From contig NZ_LUUK01000196.1 of NCBI RefSeq assembly GCF_001644025.1, positions 1-64,000 of the forward strand: a stretch of DNA of 64,000 bases, read 5' to 3'. Position 1 is the stretch's first letter. Each line of letters opens with the position of its first letter. The DNA comes from Methylomonas koyamae (GTDB lineage Bacteria; Pseudomonadota; Gammaproteobacteria; Methylococcales; Methylomonadaceae). Of this stretch, positions 36,938 through 46,329 are shown one piece after another. Position numbers and translations under genes: made by a program. Below the pieces are notes generated by a model. The model saw only the letters and a program-made list of their open reading frames with translations, did no database searches and was not told where the DNA came from.

Positions 36938-38059
36938 TCACGCTTTGCGGTTTGCCAGCAACTCGCGATAAATATCCAGATAGGCCTCAACCATGCGCTC
37001 GGCAGTGAAATGTTGCCAATATCTAGCCTCGGCCGCGGCACCCATTTTCGCGACTTCCTCGGGATGCTCCCACAGATAAGTCATCGCCTGTCTAAGTGCT
37101 ATCGGATCGCTGGGCGGTACGACCATTCCGGTTTCACCACCGATGTTGATAAACGTCGTGCCGGTGCCGATTTCGCTGGAAATCATCGGCTTGCCGAACA
37201 TCGCGCCTTCCAGTAGAGAGATGCCAAACGCCTCGGAGCGCAGATGGGAAGGGAACACCACCGCATAGCACAGAGCCAGCAAGGCCACTTTATCCTCATC
37301 CGGCAAGTGCCCCAGAAAGTGCACATTACTCAAGCCCAACCGCGCCGCTTGGGCCTTCAATTCTTGCTCGATCGGCCCCGCTCCGACGATCACCACCGGA
37401 TAATCGACACCCCGCATGGCTTCCAACAAGATGTGTAAACCCTTGTAGTAGCGCAACACGCCGACGAACATAAAAAACCGTGGAGCCAAACGCTCCCGCC
37501 ACGCCTGTATGTTTTCTGTCGAAGGTTCCGGATAGCTGGCTTTGTCTAAACCGATTGGAATGACCCGAACTTTATCGGCAAACGTTTCCAATACGTCACT
37601 GGTCGCGAAGTAATTCGGTGACGTCGCGACGATCCTGTCGACGCTACCTAAAAACCGCCGCTTGAGCGGGCGATAAAGCTTCAACAGATTCCGTTGTCGA
37701 ATGATGTCTGAATGGTAGGTTAATACAGTGGGTTTGTTGACGGCCGTCGCAAAATGCACAACGTCCATGAACGGCCAAGGGAAGTGATAATGAACGATGT
37801 CGGCCTTCCTGGCCAGTTGGGCAAACCGTAGGAGGGCCGATACCGAGATGCTGGTCGACGCAATTTGCAAATCCATTCGAGCCCGGTGCGCCAAATAGCC
37901 TTCGATCACAACCGTGCGATCCACTTTCTCCGGCGTTAACGACAATACGTCAACCTGCACACCGCGCATACTAGCGCCTCTGGCGATTTGGTGGATGAGT
38001 TGTTCCACCCCTCCCATCGTGTCCGGAAACGCCGTCTTGTAAAAATGTAAAACTCTCAT
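36938..38059 (-). CDS. GT4 family glycosyltransferase (a)
   Basis: This 373-aa GT-B glycosyltransferase is the last gene of the polysaccharide run. It has the GGVEQLIHQIARG acceptor-side loop and the donor-side RYYKGLHILLEAM and HLRSEAFGISLLEGAMFGKP. The latter holds the EAFGISLLE pattern (E-x7-E) of family 4. It should add a sugar from a nucleotide donor to the growing chain at the inner membrane. It begins 8 nt after the next upstream gene. A 78-nt gap separates its stop from the trhP start, and trhP has its own context. Confidence 0.9.
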   Translation of the reverse strand: MRVLHFYKTAFPDTMGGVEQLIHQIARGASMRGVQVDVLSLTPEKVDRTVVIEGYLAHRARMDLQIASTSISVSALLRFAQLARKADIVHYHFPWPFMDVVHFATAVNKPTVLTYHSDIIRQRNLLKLYRPLKRRFLGSVDRIVATSPNYFATSDVLETFADKVRVIPIGLDKASYPEPSTENIQAWRERLAPRFFMFVGVLRYYKGLHILLEAMRGVDYPVVIVGAGPIEQELKAQAARLGLSNVHFLGHLPDEDKVALLALCYAVVFPSHLRSEAFGISLLEGAMFGKPMISSEIGTGTTFINIGGETGMVVPPSDPIALRQAMTYLWEHPEEVAKMGAAAEARYWQHFTAERMVEAYLDIYRELLANRKA

Positions 38060-38067
38060 TCCGTAAA

Positions 38068-39177
38068 TTATGCACCGTTATCGAGTAACGAGCATAATCG
38101 TTCGAGAAACTTTTCTTCGGAAAAGCCCGCCGCCCGTCCTTCGCAAGCTGCACGCATCGACGCCGCACGTTCGCGACTCATCGCGACGACCGCATCGGCA
38201 ATTTGCCCGGGACTCGGGTCGGCCGGCAGCAAAAACCCGGTTTCATTATTGACAATAGTTTCCAGCATGCCACCTTCGGCAACGCCAATGACCGGCTTGC
38301 CGGCGGCCATCGCTTCGACGGCCGACATTCCAAAATCCTCATCCAACGGAATGTAAATACAAGCCCTGGCGTTGCCAATCAATTCGATCAAACCCGCTTC
38401 GCTCAACCAACCGGTGAAATGAATATTGTCGGCACCTTCAGCAAGCCGCTGCAAATAAGCCAACTGCGATCCGCCGGAAGCAACCACCAGGCGCTGACCC
38501 GGCAAACCCATAAATGCCCGCACTACCCGCTCGACCCGCTTGTTCGGCTCCAAGCGACCCAGCGACAAAAAATAATCGCCGGCCGACTGCCAACGAAAAG
38601 CGTCAACGTTAATCGGCGGATACAAAATCTCGGCCTTGAGTCCGGTTTGCCGATAAATCCTCCGTTGCACATGCGCCGAGTTGGTCAGAATCAAATCCAT
38701 CCGCGCGACCGACTGCAGATACGCCTGACGATAGAGGTTTATCAGCAAACTCACCGCCCAACGCAAAACTGAGGGTGCGCGCTGCAAATACTCGTCTTTG
38801 CGGTCGAATGCGAAGCGCGGCGGTGTATGGCAATAATATACCCGTTGCCCCGCGCGCTGAGAACGAACCGCCAACGGCGCGTAAATCCCGCTATAAATAA
38901 CCAACTCGGCCTGTCGAACCGTCGGCAACCGCCTCGCGAAAGTCCAAAGGGCTTGCGCAATTCTTGGCCAACGCGTTTGGCAAGAAAGCACTTGGATGTC
39001 GACACCACTGGTGTCGGCACTGTCCGTGTAATCCGGATATAGCGCCGACACCGCCAAACCGAAGCCCGGCAAGCCTTTGGCCATCGCAACCACCAAACGC
39101 TCGGCGCCACCGTTTACCTGCATGTAGTCGTGCAAAATCCATCGGCGCGGGGTATGCTCCGCTAGCGGCCCACTCAT
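38068..39177 (-). CDS. GT4 family glycosyltransferase (b)
   Basis: The start is placed at ATG 39177 (MSGPLAEHTPRRWIL), which overlaps the upstream stop as ATGA; a longer frame to 39219 is less likely. The 369-aa GT-B enzyme shows VNGGAERLVVAMAKGLP near the N-terminus, HTPPRFAFDRKDEYL, and LDEDFGMSAVEAMAAGKPV with the E-x7-E motif. The GGAER and HTPPR motifs are common in O-antigen and exopolysaccharide mannosyl- or rhamnosyl-type transferases, but the donor cannot be named. Confidence 0.9.
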   Translation of the reverse strand: MSGPLAEHTPRRWILHDYMQVNGGAERLVVAMAKGLPGFGLAVSALYPDYTDSADTSGVDIQVLSCQTRWPRIAQALWTFARRLPTVRQAELVIYSGIYAPLAVRSQRAGQRVYYCHTPPRFAFDRKDEYLQRAPSVLRWAVSLLINLYRQAYLQSVARMDLILTNSAHVQRRIYRQTGLKAEILYPPINVDAFRWQSAGDYFLSLGRLEPNKRVERVVRAFMGLPGQRLVVASGGSQLAYLQRLAEGADNIHFTGWLSEAGLIELIGNARACIYIPLDEDFGMSAVEAMAAGKPVIGVAEGGMLETIVNNETGFLLPADPSPGQIADAVVAMSRERAASMRAACEGRAAGFSEEKFLERLCSLLDNGA

Positions 39178-40787
39178 GTGTCGTAAATAAACGGTTTTCC
39201 GTTCAATATCCCATCGCAAATCAAGTCAAGTCCAGGATCGGCCCCCGGCATCAATTGCTCCAGCCTGGTGACATTGACTTTATATGGACCGAAACGCGAG
39301 ATCGGCGCCAGACACTTCAACGGTATCATTCGCCTGAAAAAGAAATGATATGCGTACTTGCGCGCCAATTCGACTTGTTCCGGCGGCAAGCGCCTGGCCA
39401 ACGGCAAGCTTTCCAACACTTGGCGATACTGATCCGGATCGGAAACGTCGATTGTAAAACCTTTACCGCGACACCACGCTTCGCCGGCAACGACGACCGG
39501 CAAGCCGGTGCAAGCCAATTCCAGCGCCGTTTTCGTGCCAAAGACCAAGGCGCTATCGCATAACGACATCAGCGCATAGGTAGAGATCTTATCCTCGGGC
39601 AACACCAGTTTGATATGATCGGGCAACGAACCGTAACGGACCGCAATCTCGTCAGCCACTTTTTGCCTGGACGGCACGGTACCTTTGACTTCGGCGGGAT
39701 GAACTCTAATGACCCATTGCATATCCGGGCGCGAGATAAAGTAGTCGATACTGGCGAACAGCCATTCCAGCATGGATGGAAACGCCGACTGCCGAAAATG
39801 CAATTGCGCGTCCCAAATCACGTTCGTCAGCAAGCCGACGATGGGCTTGCCGCGTTCCAACCCCAGCCAGTCGGCAATCCGACTGCTATCCAACTCCGCG
39901 GCTGACTGGAAGCTGATCCAATCGTTGCCGCCTGTCCAACGACTATGCAAATAACCCATGATTGCTTGTTCCTTGTCCTCGGACCAAGCCAAATCATTCC
40001 AATACTCGGCCGGCTCGTCGATCATGGTGTAATGATAAGTGTCTGCGTGGCTAAACAACACTGTGCACTTGCGGTATGCTGGACCCCAATTAACGACCCT
40101 AACGCCAGCTTCGCGGCAAACCTCGCCAACGATGCCTTGCGGCACGTAAATGCCGTGATGGAATACTGCGATGTCGGGTTTATTATCCAGGATCAACCTA
40201 TTTAATACGCTAGATGTAATTCTGGCAGCATTTAAATACCTATCCAAGACTCGCTCGGCGCCAAGACCGTCAGGCAAGGTACCCCGTCCATAAAAACGCA
40301 ATGCTCCTGCAAGCGAGTGTTTGGCAAACGCGGGAGAATCCGGTATGGCGCGAAGAGTTTCGTCTGGGTTCATGTACTGACTGTAGTACACAAGCGGTAA
40401 TTCCAGCGGCTGAAGCATATATCTAGCGGGCTTATAGCAACTTCGACAAATTTCCGAATTTACCCGCATTGTGACAAACCGCTTTTCAGATAGCCATTGG
40501 CTATCACACTCTTGGCACGCTGGCAATACGCCATCGCAGAGCAAAAAACGCACTTTGGCCCCTCGTAGCGTGAGAGCTACACCAAGAACGCTTTCCAATC
40601 CACTGCACGGCCAGTTGGCTCCGGTACTGGTGGCTACTAACACAGTCGGACCACTAGACGATCTTTTCAAAACCGCTTTCCATTCGGTTAAATCGTTCAA
40701 CCATGACCAATTGGGCCGAATACCGGTATGAGGCCGAAGCGAACGCAGCAACCGCTGCGCCAAAACTGATTTAAATAAATTTCCCAC
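39174..40787 (-). CDS. capsule-biosynthesis-like GT-B protein with Cys cluster
   Basis: The 537-aa protein resembles capsule polysaccharide synthesis proteins of the KpsS/LipB or CDP-glycerol transferase group. Conserved parts include RVHPAEVKG, DKISTYALMSLCDSALVFG and TALELACTGLPVVVAGEAW. Near residues 83-118 it carries an unusual set of cysteines (CDGVLPACQEC, then CRSC) spaced like a zinc-binding knuckle. No membrane helix is present. It probably transfers a sugar or other unit to the chain. It starts 15 nt after the methyltransferase stop. Confidence 0.75.
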   Translation of the reverse strand: MGNLFKSVLAQRLLRSLRPHTGIRPNWSWLNDLTEWKAVLKRSSSGPTVLVATSTGANWPCSGLESVLGVALTLRGAKVRFLLCDGVLPACQECDSQWLSEKRFVTMRVNSEICRSCYKPARYMLQPLELPLVYYSQYMNPDETLRAIPDSPAFAKHSLAGALRFYGRGTLPDGLGAERVLDRYLNAARITSSVLNRLILDNKPDIAVFHHGIYVPQGIVGEVCREAGVRVVNWGPAYRKCTVLFSHADTYHYTMIDEPAEYWNDLAWSEDKEQAIMGYLHSRWTGGNDWISFQSAAELDSSRIADWLGLERGKPIVGLLTNVIWDAQLHFRQSAFPSMLEWLFASIDYFISRPDMQWVIRVHPAEVKGTVPSRQKVADEIAVRYGSLPDHIKLVLPEDKISTYALMSLCDSALVFGTKTALELACTGLPVVVAGEAWCRGKGFTIDVSDPDQYRQVLESLPLARRLPPEQVELARKYAYHFFFRRMIPLKCLAPISRFGPYKVNVTRLEQLMPGADPGLDLICDGILNGKPFIYDT

Positions 40788-40802
40788 AACTCTGTCCCAC
40801 TT

Positions 40803-41819
40803 CTATTGGGGCAGATTCACTCTTCTAATACTGGAAATTGCGAAACTCTCGATTGCTCCATAACCAAACCGAGCACGATAATCTTGCTGCAATTCGTCAG
40901 GCTCCCATTCAATGACAACATCCTCTTTTCGATAGGGATAAGTTAAGGGATTATTAACATAACTGGCTTCTCCAATGTCCGACATTTTTCTCTGCATCCG
41001 ATTCACATTGTAAAACAACGCACCTGCGGAACAAACTCGATAAATCTGATTCAAATAATAATTTCGGGTTTCAATATTCATTTCCATCATTGAATTAAAA
41101 TTCAATGCCACGTCAATAGTGGCAGACGAAACGAACTCTATCGCTGTTGTTTCCAAGAAAAAAAGTCCAGGGGCGGAATTGTCAGCGACAGAATTTAAAG
41201 ACGCCTGAAGCATGGGAAAGCTGGAGGTTAAATTAGCCGACGAAGTTAACAGCATCTCTGAAAGATCGACGACAAAGTAACGCAGACTTGGATTGTCGTT
41301 AATAAGTAATCGTGCAAAAAAACCCGAACCAGCACCGATTTCAAGGATCGAGACAATGGGCTTATGAGGCAAAAAGGATTTAAGTTTTCGGTAATACCAC
41401 CAATGGCGAATTGTGGTCATCGATGAAATCAAACCGTGTTCCCTAACAGCTGAAAGATACTCCTCTAGCAATTTTTTTCGCCACAAGAACCACAAACCAC
41501 CAATGTGCTCGACGTCTCGCTTTTCGCCAGGAAGTGACGCGTGAAAACTTTTTTGCTGTTTAGGCAAGACATTGGTAGCAAAATCAATCAGCATCTCGGT
41601 ATTTAGCGACTGAGAAACCCTCTCTTGATCATAAGCCAATGCTTGCAAAATAGATTCGATTTGTTCGCTCGTAATGTTTGATAAATCACTATCAAAATCC
41701 GAAAGGCAAGGCGCGAGCCTCTCTAGCTGATATCGCCAAAAAGCATTAATAGATCTATCCGAGGCGAGTCCCTTCCGTTGAATATTATCTAATAACTCCT
41801 TGAATATTTCCAAATTCAC
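40803..41819 (-). CDS. putative sugar O-methyltransferase (1)
   Basis: The 338-aa protein has a Rossmann S-adenosylmethionine-binding motif SILEIGAGSGFFARLL (residues 157-172) after a helical N-terminus of about 150 residues, and FVVDLSEMLLTSS downstream. This matches the putative sugar O-methyltransferase group found in polysaccharide clusters; a second member is at 43124-44248. The gene is visibly more A/T-rich than its neighbours, which suggests separate acquisition. It likely methylates a hydroxyl of the polysaccharide repeat or its end. Confidence 0.78.
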   Translation of the reverse strand: MNLEIFKELLDNIQRKGLASDRSINAFWRYQLERLAPCLSDFDSDLSNITSEQIESILQALAYDQERVSQSLNTEMLIDFATNVLPKQQKSFHASLPGEKRDVEHIGGLWFLWRKKLLEEYLSAVREHGLISSMTTIRHWWYYRKLKSFLPHKPIVSILEIGAGSGFFARLLINDNPSLRYFVVDLSEMLLTSSANLTSSFPMLQASLNSVADNSAPGLFFLETTAIEFVSSATIDVALNFNSMMEMNIETRNYYLNQIYRVCSAGALFYNVNRMQRKMSDIGEASYVNNPLTYPYRKEDVVIEWEPDELQQDYRARFGYGAIESFAISSIRRVNLPQ

Positions 41820-41954
41820 AGTTGTCCTCCCGAACAGATACGTCTACCGAATGTAATATGCGAAACAAAAAATCGACTCAAGCAATATCCGATTATTTTT
41901 CCCGCATAATCAAATAGGTAACCGGTCTTCTATGACCAACGCTCTTTGTAGAGA

Positions 41955-43127
41955 CTATCTTCCCAACAAATCGTTCAACAACACTGTTTCCGCATTGACG
42001 TCGCGATTGGACTTATTGTAACGTCTCATGTGTACACCCCAGGGTAAATTACCCCAAAAAAACTCTTCCCATCCCAACTTCGTTGTATTAGGAAGACCAA
42101 AACTCTTGAAACGCATTTCAGTAAAATAACCAGGCATTTTCGGAATGTAGCTCCAACGATCAGGCACCAAACTTTCGATTTTTCGCCCCCAAGCCTTAGT
42201 AAGGAATTCGGGTTTAGAGAAATCCCGCTCCAAGGATACCGATGGAGGCATTATCTCCAGCCTTTCTCGTTGAGACGCGTAAAGTTTCTCAACCAAATAT
42301 CCGGTGTCGTTAGCAGCCCCAATAATCCTTCTGTTGAGAGTCATCCCGACCATGCGAACCGCTACCGCTCGCATCCTTGATTTAATTTTGGTTGCATGTT
42401 GAACCGCTCGAATCGTTAGCTTTAGACCTCGCGGAATTGGTTGCCGAGCCTCGGCGTAGCAATGACAAAGTTCCTGCAACGCAGTCCGAACGATCTCCCA
42501 TAAAACCGGCATCCAATTTCGCGGAACAAAAACCACTTCTCCATTGCCAGCCGTTATTGACTTTTTTTCAAACTCTTTAGCGACACCGTTACGCCGATCA
42601 GCTTTTTGACCCCGCACAATCAAATCTGGAGTGAAATCCAGCTCGTTGGGTTTAATAACACTCAGGTCGACAAACATACAATGCACACAGGGAAAATAAC
42701 GATGCTTGGAATACCATTTCGGATGCCACGGAACCCCCATAAACCAAAGGCCGGCTTCTGCCATATGTTGAAGTGCATCCGTAATCCAATTGTCTCGCAC
42801 CACGTAAAAGTCAGGATCTAAAATCATTAGATATCTGGTATCGATCTCTTGTTCACGTAAGAACCGATTCAAGGCTGTCGCGTGCTGATAACTACCGCGA
42901 CAAGCGTCTGGCTTACGATAATCCGAAGGTTCTCCAGTGTGAACAGTAACGTTCGGGAGCTTTAATTCCAGTTCGGGAAAACCATGAAATCTACCATTGT
43001 CTAAAACGTGGATATGGTAGGACGCTTCCGGATTTTTACGATGAATGTACTCGATGTTACGCAGCACCAACGCTTCGTCACCCGGACCAGCAACCGTGAC
43101 GATAGTTAATTTGGCGATCTGACTCAT
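41955..43127 (-). CDS. GT2-like glycosyltransferase
   Basis: The 390-aa protein begins LTIVTVAGPGDEALVLRNI, a GT-A opening. It has a DxD-type motif in LMILDPDFYVVRDNW (Asp104 and Asp106), consistent with metal-bound nucleotide-sugar use. The segment FMGVPWHPKWYSKHRYFPC is also typical of a group of GT2-like proteins in surface clusters. The C-terminal part (about 280-390) is basic and aromatic. It overlaps the second methyltransferase gene by 4 nt. The donor sugar is unknown. Confidence 0.78.
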   Translation of the reverse strand: MSQIAKLTIVTVAGPGDEALVLRNIEYIHRKNPEASYHIHVLDNGRFHGFPELELKLPNVTVHTGEPSDYRKPDACRGSYQHATALNRFLREQEIDTRYLMILDPDFYVVRDNWITDALQHMAEAGLWFMGVPWHPKWYSKHRYFPCVHCMFVDLSVIKPNELDFTPDLIVRGQKADRRNGVAKEFEKKSITAGNGEVVFVPRNWMPVLWEIVRTALQELCHCYAEARQPIPRGLKLTIRAVQHATKIKSRMRAVAVRMVGMTLNRRIIGAANDTGYLVEKLYASQRERLEIMPPSVSLERDFSKPEFLTKAWGRKIESLVPDRWSYIPKMPGYFTEMRFKSFGLPNTTKLGWEEFFWGNLPWGVHMRRYNKSNRDVNAETVLLNDLLGR

Positions 43128-44248
43128 GCGTTACCTCCCTCGAAACGAGATTTGCGACGCCCGAACAAATGCCGATAGTCTAGATGAGAGCCGGCCGCCT
43201 TCTTAACCGGCTTTAACATGCGTTGCAAAAGTTGCCGCGCCATTTTCTTGGGGTCCGAGGCCCATGGTATTTGGCTAGGCACATTGAGGACCGTATAAGG
43301 CATGGACAACACCTCAAAAGGTTTTAGTTGGTATCCCTGCGTGAGAAGCACTGCCACATCCGACAATTGGTTGTTGTGCGCGGAACGAGCCCGATTATGG
43401 CTATACAGGAATTCGCAACCATTTTCCCAAAACCAGCGGGCGTAGCCAGTCACTTGTTCGGAAGTCATTTCCTGAAATGAAATCATATTAATACCCAGGT
43501 CGATGCGTTCTGGCTTGAAATCGTCTATAGAAAAATGCGGCATGAATACGAAATCGTAGTGCTCCAACGGCAACGGAGGAACCTTATGCCCACCCTCGCC
43601 GTAGACAAAACATTTTGCTTCAGGAAACAGGGTTTTCAAATAAACCCCGGAGAACAACATTGTCTGAGGCAAATCGACGATGACATAAGTTGTATTGGGC
43701 AAAAGCCTCTTAAATTGGTAACCAAAACCACCCCACCCTCCGCCGATTTCAACTACCACTGGTCGGGTTCCGGCATTTTTCAATGGTACGAGCGCGCCCG
43801 CGCGATCCAATGCAATCAAGGATTCGTAAAATTTTAAAGTATCGATGTTTACTAACACGCCGTCGATTTCATGCCCAAACCCACCTAGAAGCGGAGCTTC
43901 GGCCACGAACAAATCACTCGCGTCGACAGCTCTGAGAGCTGCAAGCTTTTGCCGATAGGGTTCGGCCTTGTGAGCATGATGGTGTCGGTATTCGTAAGAT
44001 TTCAATCCGGTTATATGGTAGCTGTGCTCGCGTAATTTACGAATAATTAACGGAGAGGCATCCAACAAATAATCAAAGCCGGCAAGCTCTTCTTCCCAAT
44101 AATGGCTCGGCAAAGCGGCTTCGCCAGAAGACTCGGCTAACATTTGCAATACGCATTCCCGGACCAACAAATAGTTCTGATATCCGAACTCCTGCTTGGC
44201 GGACTCGACAACCTGACCAAAATTGCGATCATAGCTACTCAAATTCAC
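43124..44248 (-). CDS. putative sugar O-methyltransferase (2)
   Basis: This 374-aa SAM-dependent methyltransferase has the glycine-rich motif VVVEIGGGWGGFGYQFK (residues 164-180) and YVIVDLPQTMLFSGVYLK. These are hallmarks of the putative sugar O-methyltransferase group; residues 1-160 form a helical N-terminal domain. It shares fold and architecture with the product of 40803-41819 but the two are not close copies, so they may act at different positions. It overlaps the downstream gene by 4 nt and the upstream gene by 14 nt. Confidence 0.82.
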   Translation of the reverse strand: MNLSSYDRNFGQVVESAKQEFGYQNYLLVRECVLQMLAESSGEAALPSHYWEEELAGFDYLLDASPLIIRKLREHSYHITGLKSYEYRHHHAHKAEPYRQKLAALRAVDASDLFVAEAPLLGGFGHEIDGVLVNIDTLKFYESLIALDRAGALVPLKNAGTRPVVVEIGGGWGGFGYQFKRLLPNTTYVIVDLPQTMLFSGVYLKTLFPEAKCFVYGEGGHKVPPLPLEHYDFVFMPHFSIDDFKPERIDLGINMISFQEMTSEQVTGYARWFWENGCEFLYSHNRARSAHNNQLSDVAVLLTQGYQLKPFEVLSMPYTVLNVPSQIPWASDPKKMARQLLQRMLKPVKKAAGSHLDYRHLFGRRKSRFEGGNA

Positions 44249-45665
44249 TTTTTACCCTCTCCAATGCTGAAAGAAATTGATCTTGCGATTGCCGAGACCA
44301 TTTTTTATTTTTTGCCAATATTTCCAATGCCACCGCTCCCAAGTCGCCAGCAGCGTGTGCTAAACCATAGGGGCGAGCAAAAGCACGTACAAACTCTTCG
44401 CGAGCCGCGCATTTCTTATCGTCTCCGTCCAGTAGCGCGGCCATGGCCGCCACACATTGAGAACCGTCCCCAACAACTTCCAGCGCTCCAGACCTGAATA
44501 AGTGGCCAAAGTGAATTGCTTGATCCTGGGTCTTTTTGTATCGCTCGGTCACGATAGCGACACACGGTTTGCCCAAAATAATGTTATCGATCATTCCGGA
44601 TGTGTTGATCCCAATCGCGGCAACCGCAAGCCGTACCGAGTCGACGAAATCGGCTTGAGATTCGTCCGACTCAGGTAATGCGCCAACTTTCGGCCACAAC
44701 GCCAAACCTTGCCGGCCATCCAGTCTCAAGTAATTTTTTGAATTGGCCGGATGGGGTCTCACGAGAAGCTGGACTTGATTTATCGCTGCGTTGGGATGGC
44801 TTTGCAACGCACTTAAGATATCTTCCACCAGCCAGGACTCGTCGTTAGCTATATTCGATGACGACCCCAAATAAAGAAAGAACGGTAGGTGAGGGTCGAG
44901 TCCGACTTTATGACAGAACGCTTGCCGATCCGATATGTGACTTTTCGCGGCAAACCATTTATCGAAAAACATCGAACCAATTTTTAATACGTTTGACGCA
45001 GGGATGCCGTGAACTTCGACAGCTTCCCGCGCATGCGCGTCATTCCAACAAAACAACAGGTCCGGCTTAACGTGAAATAGCCCCTTGGTGGTCAGATTGT
45101 CCCAGCTCAATGTCACGATCGCCGTAGGTACGCCGAGTACCTTTCCCGCCTTTACGTATTCGATTTCCTCGTCGAAGCGCATATTTCCGGGAGACACCAC
45201 AATTAAATCCGGGGCGGAACGGCGAATGTCCGCGACTACCTCGGGCGCCGCCGGCGCCGCTGCCTCAAGCAAGCGAAATAAACCATCAATAAGAGGGAGT
45301 TTCAGCAAGGCTTGTACAACCGACCTGGTTATCCAGCCCCTTAACGCCGATGGTAAATAATTTGCCCATCGATTTAAGTAAAAATCGGATTGATTAGGTC
45401 GGCGCAGATAGCTGGCGTAAGAACGCAACTCACGCATTCCGAAAATATAATCTCGTAATATGCCGCCCCGGCGCACTGCCCAACGCCAAGAAAAATTAGC
45501 GTGACCTGCTGCGACAAACTTTTGTAACGCGGCATCGGGCTGGTTTTGGCTCCATCTTTCATCGAACAATGCCTCGACTTGGTAGCCCTTGCGGCATATA
45601 CCTAGCAACAACGAGTCATAGTAGGAAAAATGAAATACCGAACGCCCAACAAATAATACTTTCAT
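44235..45665 (-). CDS. GT-B-like surface carbohydrate protein, 476 aa
   Basis: The protein begins MKVLFVGRSVFHFSYYDSLL and continues like GT-B or CDP-glycerol/epimerase-fold proteins. Features are a Rossmann-like N-terminal half with DLIVVSPGNMRFDEEI, a conserved TLSWDNLTTKG, and a C-terminal half with LLVRPHPANSKNYLRLDG and GINTSGMIDNIILGKPCVAI. The last segment resembles the nucleotide-sugar site of teichoic-acid-type transferases. I cannot say which sugar it adds. It begins 4 nt downstream of the class I methyltransferase stop and is cotranscribed. Confidence 0.72.
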   Translation of the reverse strand: MKVLFVGRSVFHFSYYDSLLLGICRKGYQVEALFDERWSQNQPDAALQKFVAAGHANFSWRWAVRRGGILRDYIFGMRELRSYASYLRRPNQSDFYLNRWANYLPSALRGWITRSVVQALLKLPLIDGLFRLLEAAAPAAPEVVADIRRSAPDLIVVSPGNMRFDEEIEYVKAGKVLGVPTAIVTLSWDNLTTKGLFHVKPDLLFCWNDAHAREAVEVHGIPASNVLKIGSMFFDKWFAAKSHISDRQAFCHKVGLDPHLPFFLYLGSSSNIANDESWLVEDILSALQSHPNAAINQVQLLVRPHPANSKNYLRLDGRQGLALWPKVGALPESDESQADFVDSVRLAVAAIGINTSGMIDNIILGKPCVAIVTERYKKTQDQAIHFGHLFRSGALEVVGDGSQCVAAMAALLDGDDKKCAAREEFVRAFARPYGLAHAAGDLGAVALEILAKNKKWSRQSQDQFLSALERVKSEFE

Positions 45666-45669
45666 AAAT

Positions 45670-46329
45670 TCAGCTCAATTTCCTAAAGAGGCTCCACTCC
45701 GTAATTTTATCCTTTCCGGAGTTCAGTATTAACTCGCAACTCGAAGAGAACCGTCGTACCACCTCAAATTCCGGAAAAAATGCATTATCACAGCGCTCAG
45801 GTACTGGAGAAATCAAAACCATCCCTCCTTTTTTTACGACCGTCGGCAAACGCTCTCTATAAACAGCTGCTCTTGCAGAATCCAGATGAACTGACGAATA
45901 TGCATCGATCACAAAATCGAAAGAAGCTCCAAAAACATCTAAATTAATCTCCGAATCATGTAAGACTCTCGCCTTTTTATGAGACAAACCATACAGCGGA
46001 AGCTCGTATCGCAACAAAGCGTCGATAGAGTTATAGTGAGCCTCCACACCGAAATAACGGCCATATTCTAGATAACCGACTAGCCATATAGCTAGTCGCC
46101 CGGCACCACACCCAAAATCTAATACATTGAATTGCGGTTTGATACCACATTCCAAGGCTGTATCGAACAAACATTTGCCTAACGCCCAAGGTCGACCATA
46201 AAATTGGTGATGGGTCTCCAACAGATGATCGACACTCGGTGGCTGCTGTGTTGCATCACTAAAATACATTTCCGGCTTGTTAGTTATTGGCCTAGTTTTC
46301 CAATCCACAATTTCTATATCCAAAATCAT
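45670..46329 (-). CDS. class I SAM-dependent methyltransferase
   Basis: The 219-aa protein has motif I VLDFGCGAGRLAIWL near residues 70-84, an acidic motif II in FGVEAHYNSIDAL, and FDFVIDAYSSVHLDS as motif post-I. It looks like a small-molecule or sugar methyltransferase. It overlaps the sulfotransferase gene by 4 nt, so the two are coupled and may modify the same product. Like the sulfotransferase it is more A/T-rich than the genes around it. Confidence 0.85.
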   Translation of the reverse strand: MILDIEIVDWKTRPITNKPEMYFSDATQQPPSVDHLLETHHQFYGRPWALGKCLFDTALECGIKPQFNVLDFGCGAGRLAIWLVGYLEYGRYFGVEAHYNSIDALLRYELPLYGLSHKKARVLHDSEINLDVFGASFDFVIDAYSSVHLDSARAAVYRERLPTVVKKGGMVLISPVPERCDNAFFPEFEVVRRFSSSCELILNSGKDKITEWSLFRKLS

